This document shows, one piece after another, positions 58,889-64,000 of a stretch of 64,000 bases of DNA. The DNA is from Cupriavidus sp. MP-37 (GTDB taxonomy: Bacteria; Pseudomonadota; Gammaproteobacteria; Burkholderiales; Burkholderiaceae). The notes below the pieces were generated by a model. That model searched no databases. It saw only the letters and a program-made list of their open reading frames with translations, and had not been told where the DNA came from. The stretch lies in assembly GCF_020618415.1 (NCBI RefSeq), contig NZ_CP085344.1, forward strand, positions 2,379,001-2,443,000, read 5' to 3'. A program made the translations under genes and the position numbers. How positions within the stretch are numbered: the first letter of the stretch is position 1; each line of letters starts with the position of its first letter.

Positions 58889-60256
58889 ATGGCCCCACGT
58901 CGCACCGCATCCCGTTCCACCACCCGCTTTGCCCTCGCCACCCTGGCGCTCGCCACCGGGCTGCTCTGCAACACCGTGCAGGCCCAGACGCAAGGCGCCG
59001 AAACCCTGCACGCCCAGATCGAAACCCGCGCCAAGGCCGTCGAGAAGCAGCTGATCGCCTGGCGCCGCGATATCCACCAGCATCCGGAACTGGGCAACTA
59101 CGAGACCCGCACGGCCAAGCTGGTGGCGGACCACCTGCGCAAGCTCGGCATGGAGGTGAAGACCGGCGTGGCCAAGACCGGTGTGGTCGGCCTGCTCAAG
59201 GGCGGCAAGCCCGGACCGGTGGTGGCACTGCGCGCCGACATGGACGCGCTGCCGGTGAAGGAGCGCGTCGACGTGCCGTTCGCGTCGAAGGCCAAGGGCC
59301 AGTACCTGGGCAAGGAAGTCGATGTGATGCACGCCTGCGGCCATGACACGCATGTGGCGATCCTGATGGCCACCGCCGAAGTGCTGGCCGGCATGAAGGA
59401 CCAGTTGCCCGGCACCGTCAAGTTCATCTTCCAGCCGGCCGAGGAAAGCCCGGCCGACTTCGAGCCCAACGGCTCGAACATGTGGGGCGCCAAGCAGATG
59501 GTGGCCGAGGGCGTGCTCGACAACCCCAAGGTCGATGCCATCTTCGGCCTGCATGTGACCAGCGGCATCGAATCGGGCAAGCTGGGCTGGCGCAGCGGCG
59601 CCTCGATGGCGGCGGCCGACCAGTTCTGGATCGACGTCAAGGGCCGCCAGACGCACGGCGCGCGGCCGTGGGGCGGGATCGACCCGATCGTGGTGGCGTC
59701 GCAGATCGTGATGGGCCTGCAGACCATCCAGAGCCGCCAGGTCAACGCCATGCTGGAACCGTCGGTGATCACCGTGGGCACCTTCCACGGCGGCAACCGC
59801 ATGAACATCGTGCCGGAAAAGGTCGAGATGATGGGCACCATCCGCACCTATGACGAAGGCATGAAGAAGGACATCCATGCCCGCATGAAGCGCACCACCG
59901 AGGCCATCGCGTCCAGCGCCGGGGCCGAGGCGAATTTCCGCGTGGTCGAGCTGTACAACGCCACCATCAACCAGCCGGCGCTGACCGAGAAGATGGCGCC
60001 CACGCTGCAGCGCGTGGCCGGCGAAGGCAACTGGATGATCACGCCCAAGGCCACCGCGTCCGAGGATTTTTCGTTCTACCAGGAGAAGGTGCCGGGCCTG
60101 TTCTTCAACCTTGGCGTGACGCCCAGGGGGCAGGACGTGACCAAGGCGCCGTCGAACCACTCGCCGGAGTTCTATGTGGATGAGCCGGCGCTGATAAACG
60201 GCGTGCGCGCGCTGTCCAGCCTGACCGTCGACTACATGGTGATGGCGCAGCGCTGA
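58889..60256 (+). CDS. Secreted M20D-family amidohydrolase
   Basis: 455-residue M20D peptidase/amidohydrolase (HipO/IAA-amino-acid hydrolase group). The signal peptide (about 1-34, ALATLALATGLLCNTVQAQ) predicts periplasmic location. Motifs: RRDIHQHPELGNYE, LRADMDALPVKE, MHACGHDTHVA (metal ligands) and IFQPAEESPADF, with a C-terminal His in PSNHSPEFYVDE. It likely hydrolyses N-acyl amino acids or amides outside the cytoplasm. GAAGGAG ribosome site before ATG 58889 decides the start. Confidence 0.88.
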   Translation: MAPRRTASRSTTRFALATLALATGLLCNTVQAQTQGAETLHAQIETRAKAVEKQLIAWRRDIHQHPELGNYETRTAKLVADHLRKLGMEVKTGVAKTGVVGLLKGGKPGPVVALRADMDALPVKERVDVPFASKAKGQYLGKEVDVMHACGHDTHVAILMATAEVLAGMKDQLPGTVKFIFQPAEESPADFEPNGSNMWGAKQMVAEGVLDNPKVDAIFGLHVTSGIESGKLGWRSGASMAAADQFWIDVKGRQTHGARPWGGIDPIVVASQIVMGLQTIQSRQVNAMLEPSVITVGTFHGGNRMNIVPEKVEMMGTIRTYDEGMKKDIHARMKRTTEAIASSAGAEANFRVVELYNATINQPALTEKMAPTLQRVAGEGNWMITPKATASEDFSFYQEKVPGLFFNLGVTPRGQDVTKAPSNHSPEFYVDEPALINGVRALSSLTVDYMVMAQR

Positions 60257-60359
60257 ACGCTTGGCCCGGGGGCGCCGCGGGGGGCTACAATAGCGCTTTT
60301 GCCGCGTTGCAGCCCCCCGCCTTGCCGACAACCGCGGCAAGCGCCCGATTCCACCCGCC

Positions 60360-61214
60360 ATGCCCCTGATCCTGCAGAGCCTCGCCCCGCTTGTCCCCGC
60401 CGACCTCGACACCGCCCGCACCCTGGCCCGCGCCTCCGCGCTGGTGCCGCGCAGCGACACCGTGGCCGTGGCCGAGGACTGCGCGCCGCTGACGCCGGCG
60501 CTGCGCGACGCGCTCGACGACTTCTGCGGCCCGCGCGCGATCGACTGGGCAGTGGTGCCGGCCGGGCGCAAACTGTCCGACTTCCGCCTGGTGGCGATGG
60601 ACATGGACTCGACCCTGATCACGATCGAGTGCATCGACGAGATCGCCGACTTCTGCGGCCTCAAGGCCGAGGTCTCCGCCATCACCGAAGCCGCCATGCG
60701 CGGCGAGATCACCGATTTCAACGAAAGCCTGCGCCGCCGCGTGGCGCTGCTCAAGGGACTCGACGCCGCCGTGCTGGAGCGCGTCTATGCCGAGCGCCTG
60801 CGGCTGTCGCCGGGCGCCGAGCGCATGCTGGAGACGGTGCGCGCGCTGGGCCTGAAGACGCTGCTGGTCTCCGGGGGCTTCGTGCACTTTACCGACCAGC
60901 TCAAGCCGCGCCTGCAGCTGGATTTCACCCGCGCCAACACGCTCGAGATCGTCGACGGCAAGCTGACCGGCAACGTGGTCGGCGAGATCGTCAACGCCGA
61001 CGTCAAGGCCCGCACCGTGCAGGAAGTCTGCGCCCGGATCGGCGCCACGCCGGACCAGGCCATCGTCATGGGCGACGGCTCGAACGACCTGAAGATGATG
61101 GCCGTGGCCGGCCTGTCGGTGGCGTTCCGCGCCAAGCCGGTGGTGCGCGCGCAGGCCAGCGTCGCGTTCAACCACGTCGGGCTGGACGGGTTGCTGGCGC
61201 TGTTCCCGCACTGA
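60360..61214 (+). CDS. serB: Phosphoserine phosphatase
   Basis: HAD-family enzyme for the last step of serine synthesis. 284 residues. Catalytic loop VAMDMDSTLITIECIDEIADFCG (nucleophile Asp near residue 80), SGGFVHFTDQL, and GDGSNDLKMMAVAGLSVAF (motif IV). The N-terminal ACT-like portion (about 1-70) is short. A typical beta-proteobacterial SerB; starts MPLILQSLAPL. Confidence 0.95.
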   Translation: MPLILQSLAPLVPADLDTARTLARASALVPRSDTVAVAEDCAPLTPALRDALDDFCGPRAIDWAVVPAGRKLSDFRLVAMDMDSTLITIECIDEIADFCGLKAEVSAITEAAMRGEITDFNESLRRRVALLKGLDAAVLERVYAERLRLSPGAERMLETVRALGLKTLLVSGGFVHFTDQLKPRLQLDFTRANTLEIVDGKLTGNVVGEIVNADVKARTVQEVCARIGATPDQAIVMGDGSNDLKMMAVAGLSVAFRAKPVVRAQASVAFNHVGLDGLLALFPH

Positions 61215-61343
61215 GCCGATCCCGGCCGCCGCCAGGCGGCTGCCCTGCGCAGCGTCCGCGCCACGCGGACGCGCCCCTCGCGCCTTCGCCGGTGCCGTGA
61301 ACTTCCCCAAAGATCACACCAGGCCCATGTAGCGCTTGCAGAC

Positions 61344-61362
61344 TCAAATGCGAATCATTACT
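61344..61362. promoter_or_regulatory. Fur box
   Basis: Matches the 19-bp consensus GATAATGATAATCATTATC at 12 positions, with the right half GAATCATTA strongest. It lies about 31 bases before the DUF3325 start, over the likely promoter of the iron-linked operon. Confidence 0.6.
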
Positions 61363-61392
61363 ATTAATGTTTCGTTGATCTGACATTGCCCC

Positions 61393-61680
61393 ATGCAAGT
61401 TCTGGCCCTCCTTGTTGGCCTGGCTGCGGCCGCGTGCCTGTACCTGGCCGCGCCCAACCAGGTGTTGCTGCGCCCCGGCACCCTTACCCGGCCTTGGGTG
61501 GCTGGCTGGCTGGGGCTGGCCCTGACCTGCGCCAGCACCTGGCTGTGGAGCCTCACCGACGGCTGGCCGGTCGCGATCGCGGCCAGCCTGGTCACGGTGC
61601 CGTGCGCGCTGTCGCTGTGGCCGTTCATCGGCACCTATGCGGCACGCAGGCGCCGCGGCAGCCGGGAGCAGCGGGCATGA
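61393..61680 (+). CDS. DUF3325-type membrane protein
   Basis: 95 residues with three predicted membrane helices (about 3-18, 35-55, 62-85) and the RPGTLTRPWV block. DUF3325 proteins are found in siderophore/iron-uptake operons beside PepSY and DUF3649 proteins, as here. A Fur box precedes it. It overlaps the next gene by 4 bases (ATGA). Confidence 0.75.
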   Translation: MQVLALLVGLAAAACLYLAAPNQVLLRPGTLTRPWVAGWLGLALTCASTWLWSLTDGWPVAIAASLVTVPCALSLWPFIGTYAARRRRGSREQRA

Positions 61681-61988
61681 GCGCGGACGCATCCGCAATG
61701 GGCACCAAGTGGCTGGCCGGCGCGCTGCTCGGGCTGCCGCTGGCGCTGGTGCTGTGCACGCTGGCGATCCTGGCGCTGCCCGGCGGCTGGCAAACCGGCA
61801 TCGTCGCGGCCGTGGCCGCGTGCCTGCCGGTGTGGGTCGCCATCATCAGCGCCAGCCTGCTGTTCCGCTCCAGCCGCAGTGCCTGGCTGTGGCTGGGCGG
61901 CGCCAACCTGCTCGGCTTCGGCGTGCTTTGGGCGCTGCGGCTGGCCGGCCTGGCGCCGGCCGCGCTGGCCGCCATGTCCGCCCCCTGA
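61677..61988 (+). CDS. Iron-uptake-associated membrane protein, DUF3649-like
   Basis: 103 residues with three hydrophobic segments (about 10-33, 42-63, 70-95). Position between DUF3325 and PepSY genes and the small size suggest the DUF3649 group; the sequence match is by impression only. Starts within the stop of the DUF3325 gene, so translationally coupled. Confidence 0.6.
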   Translation: MSADASAMGTKWLAGALLGLPLALVLCTLAILALPGGWQTGIVAAVAACLPVWVAIISASLLFRSSRSAWLWLGGANLLGFGVLWALRLAGLAPAALAAMSAP

Positions 61989-61998
61989 GACTGCCATC

Positions 61999-63648
61999 AT
62001 GAAAACCGCAACCCTGCGCCTGTACCAGACGCTGCATACCTGGGTCGGCCTGATGGCCGGCTGGGCCTTGTTTATCGCCTTCTTTGCCGGGGCCATCACG
62101 GTCTTCCACCACGAACTGCACGTCTGGCAGTCGCCGTCGCGGCTCAAGGGCAGCGCGCCGGTCGAGGCCAGCGCCGACCCGGCCGCGGTCGACCGCTTCA
62201 TGCAGAAGCTGGTCGCGCTCCACCCCGAAGCCGCGGCCAGTGCCTACGTGATCATGCCGTCGGAGGGCGAGCCCAATATCTCGGCCTACTGGCAGGACCA
62301 GGCCGGCGAGTGGCAGATGACCACCGATGCGCGCCTGGCCGGCAACGCCGCGATGCAGCGCGACACCTCGCGCGACCACGTCATGGGCGAGCTGTCGGCG
62401 TTCCTGAACAGCCTGCACTACTCGCTCGGCATCCCGGTCGGCGGCATCTATTTCATGGGCGCGATCTCGGTGCTGTACGGGCTGGCGCTGGTGTCCGGCG
62501 TGCTGCTGCACTTGCCGCGGCTGAAAAAAGACCTGTTCGCGGTGCGTCCCGGGCGCAACCTCAAACGCTTCTGGATGGACACCCACAACGTGCTGGGACT
62601 GTTCAGCCTGCCCTTCCACCTGGTCTTTGCCATCACCGGCGCGCTGTTCTGCCTGTCGCTGGTGCTGATGATGGTGTTCAACACCCTGACCTTCAACGGC
62701 CGCCTGTTCGAGGCGGTGCCAACCGCCACCACCGCGGTGCCGGAAGTCGCCGCGGCGGGCCGCGCGGTGCCGACGCTGCCCACCGCCACGCTGATGCAGA
62801 TCGCGCGCGAACACGGCGGCGAGCGCTTCACGCCGGAGTCGTTCCGCTTCCAGCGCTACGGCGACGCCAACGCCGTGGTCGAAGTGCGCGGCACCAGCAC
62901 GCGGGCGCTCGGCAACCTGGGCTCGGTCGGCATCCACGCCGCCAGCGGCGAAGCCAACGCCGGCCAGCTGACGGCCAACCAGACCGCCGGCGCGCGCGAC
63001 AGCAACCACGGGCTCTACAGCGCGCTGTACGCGCTGCATTTCGGCACCTTCGGCGAGTTGCCGGTGCGGCTGGTCTACCTGCTGGCCGGCCTGGCCGGCG
63101 CCTTCCTGTTCTATTCGGGCAACCTGCTGTGGATCGAATCGCGGCGCAAGATGCGCCAGGCCGAGCAGCCGCGCGTGCATCGGCTGCTGGCGCAGGCCAC
63201 CGTAGGCGTATGCATCGGCTGCTGCATCGGCGTGGCATTGTGCTTCCCGGCGGCGCTGCTGTGGCCCGAGCGCGCCGTCAGCCAGACCTATTTCACCGCG
63301 TTCGGCCTGGCCTGCGCCTGGGCGCTGCTGCGCCCGCCGGTGCGCGCCGCGGTGGAGCTGCTCTATGCCGCCGCGCTGGCAGCGCTGACGGTGCCGCTGT
63401 CGAATGCGGTCCTGACCGGCGATCACCTGCTGCACAGCATTCCCAGCGGGCACTGGATCATCGCCGGCTTCGACCTGGGCGCGATCGCGCTGGCCGCGGG
63501 CTTTGTCGCCCTCGCCCGCGCCACCGCGCGCCGCGCCCGCAGCGGGCCGGCGGAGTCGGTGTGGGCCATGCCGCGGGCAGCGCGGGCGGAACAGCCGGCC
63601 AGCGCTGCCGCCGGGGCCAAGCCGATGTCCGGCACCGAGACGCGCTGA
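61999..63648 (+). CDS. PepSY-associated TM helix protein (FsqB/PiuB-like iron reductase candidate)
   Basis: 549-residue inner-membrane protein of the PepSY_TM family. It starts with the paired helix LYQTLHTWVGLMAGWALFIAFFAGAITVFHHEL (conserved heme-type His residues), has a middle periplasmic PepSY-like part, and about eight helices in all. Related proteins act as ferric-siderophore or flavin-linked reductases in the inner membrane. It follows DUF3325/DUF3649-like genes downstream of a Fur box and so should be induced on iron limitation. Confidence 0.88.
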   Translation: MKTATLRLYQTLHTWVGLMAGWALFIAFFAGAITVFHHELHVWQSPSRLKGSAPVEASADPAAVDRFMQKLVALHPEAAASAYVIMPSEGEPNISAYWQDQAGEWQMTTDARLAGNAAMQRDTSRDHVMGELSAFLNSLHYSLGIPVGGIYFMGAISVLYGLALVSGVLLHLPRLKKDLFAVRPGRNLKRFWMDTHNVLGLFSLPFHLVFAITGALFCLSLVLMMVFNTLTFNGRLFEAVPTATTAVPEVAAAGRAVPTLPTATLMQIAREHGGERFTPESFRFQRYGDANAVVEVRGTSTRALGNLGSVGIHAASGEANAGQLTANQTAGARDSNHGLYSALYALHFGTFGELPVRLVYLLAGLAGAFLFYSGNLLWIESRRKMRQAEQPRVHRLLAQATVGVCIGCCIGVALCFPAALLWPERAVSQTYFTAFGLACAWALLRPPVRAAVELLYAAALAALTVPLSNAVLTGDHLLHSIPSGHWIIAGFDLGAIALAAGFVALARATARRARSGPAESVWAMPRAARAEQPASAAAGAKPMSGTETR

Positions 63649-63668
63649 GGCACAGCGCCTGCACCATG

Positions 63669-63697
63669 AAAAACGGACGCCGCTGCGTCCGTTTTTT
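63669..63697 (+). terminator. Rho-independent terminator of the iron operon
   Basis: A 12-bp perfect stem AAAAACGGACGC/GCGTCCGTTTTT with a 4-base loop ends in a run of six T, 20 bases after the PepSY stop. Confidence 0.9.
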
Positions 63698-63750
63698 GTG
63701 GTCGTGGCTGCCCTACACTACAGAGTCCAACCACCGCGAGCCCGACCATC

Positions 63751-63990
63751 ATGGAACCGACCTTCCACCAGTTTTCCGAACTGTTCGACCAGCTCGGCCT
63801 GGCGTCCGACGAAGCCAGCATCCGCGCCTTCATCGGCAAGCACGCGCCGCTGCCCGAGACCATCGAACTGGCCGAAGCCCCGTTCTGGACGCCCGCGCAA
63901 GCCGCGCTGCTGCGCGACGAGCTGCTCGACGACGCCGACTGGGCCGAAGTCGTCGACCAGCTCAACCTGGCGCTGAGACAGCCGGCCTGA
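63751..63990 (+). CDS. DUF2789 family protein
   Basis: 79 residues, starting MEPTFHQFSELFDQLGL with FIGKHAPLPETIELAEAPFW and AALLRDELLDDADWAEVVDQL, the typical DUF2789 blocks. Acidic, cytoplasmic, unknown function. Lies alone between the iron operon and the window end. Confidence 0.88.
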   Translation: MEPTFHQFSELFDQLGLASDEASIRAFIGKHAPLPETIELAEAPFWTPAQAALLRDELLDDADWAEVVDQLNLALRQPA

Positions 63991-64000
63991 CCTCGCCGCC

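Overview
The window is GC-rich DNA from a betaproteobacterium of the Burkholderiales. It is most likely Cupriavidus or a close Ralstonia relative. Support comes from the tig-clpP-clpX-lon-tRNA-Val order, two Bug-type (TctC-like) solute receptors, a standalone HpnD, and the codon use. The genus is an inference from recognised protein sequences; no search was run.

Positions 1-27,800 are an accessory catabolic half built from small modules. (a) 1-5,618: sdaA-soxB-soxD (leftward; soxD runs off the window), a GlxA/GbdR-type AraC activator and frmA. Together they make a sarcosine to glycine/serine to pyruvate route with formaldehyde detoxification. (b) 5,682-7,851: an orphan GcvT-like aminomethyltransferase with a second GlxA-type regulator. 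A 41-bp element upstream of this pair is repeated upstream of sdaA, so modules (a) and (b) may share a regulator. (c) 8,144-11,248: a FadR-type GntR repressor divergent from uxuA (mannonate dehydratase) and a Bug receptor, with two matching operator palindromes between them. (d) 11,496-16,695: a Tat-exported PhoD phosphatase, a second Bug receptor, a DadA-like FAD oxidase and a LysR regulator. (e) 16,856-19,054: a type II NADH dehydrogenase-like protein and a gene-poor stretch with a broken carboxymuconolactone-decarboxylase-like gene. (f) 19,055-27,431: a cluster resembling the lower (chloro)hydroquinone pathway. It holds a nitroreductase, a maleylacetate-reductase-type dehydrogenase, an amidase, a divergent member of the tryptophan-2,3-dioxygenase fold, a LinD-type glutathione transferase, a WrbA-type quinone reductase, a PcpA/LinE/MhqO-type ring-cleavage dioxygenase and a LysR regulator. 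This cluster is the most novel part of the window.

The accessory half ends at an ISL3-type transposase remnant beside the 3' end of a tRNA-Val gene. Rightward lies core chromosome. 27,821-34,402 is the proteostasis block tRNA-Val, lon, clpX, clpP, tig (all leftward). 34,633-39,028 holds mnmC, rlmJ, a VanZ-like gene, tRNA-Leu and a small Cys-rich secreted protein. 39,071-43,397 is a TriC-type RND pump with its adaptor. 43,777-50,197 holds hpnD, an allantoate-amidohydrolase-like enzyme, a small secreted protein, ompR-envZ and an MFS transporter. 50,476-53,663 holds ahpC-ahpD, a GNAT acetyltransferase and ispD-ispF. 53,871-61,214 holds mfd, argE, a secreted M20 amidohydrolase and serB. The window closes with a Fur-box-preceded operon (DUF3325, DUF3649-like, PepSY) and a DUF2789 gene.

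No rRNA, CRISPR array, intact insertion sequence or phage gene was seen.
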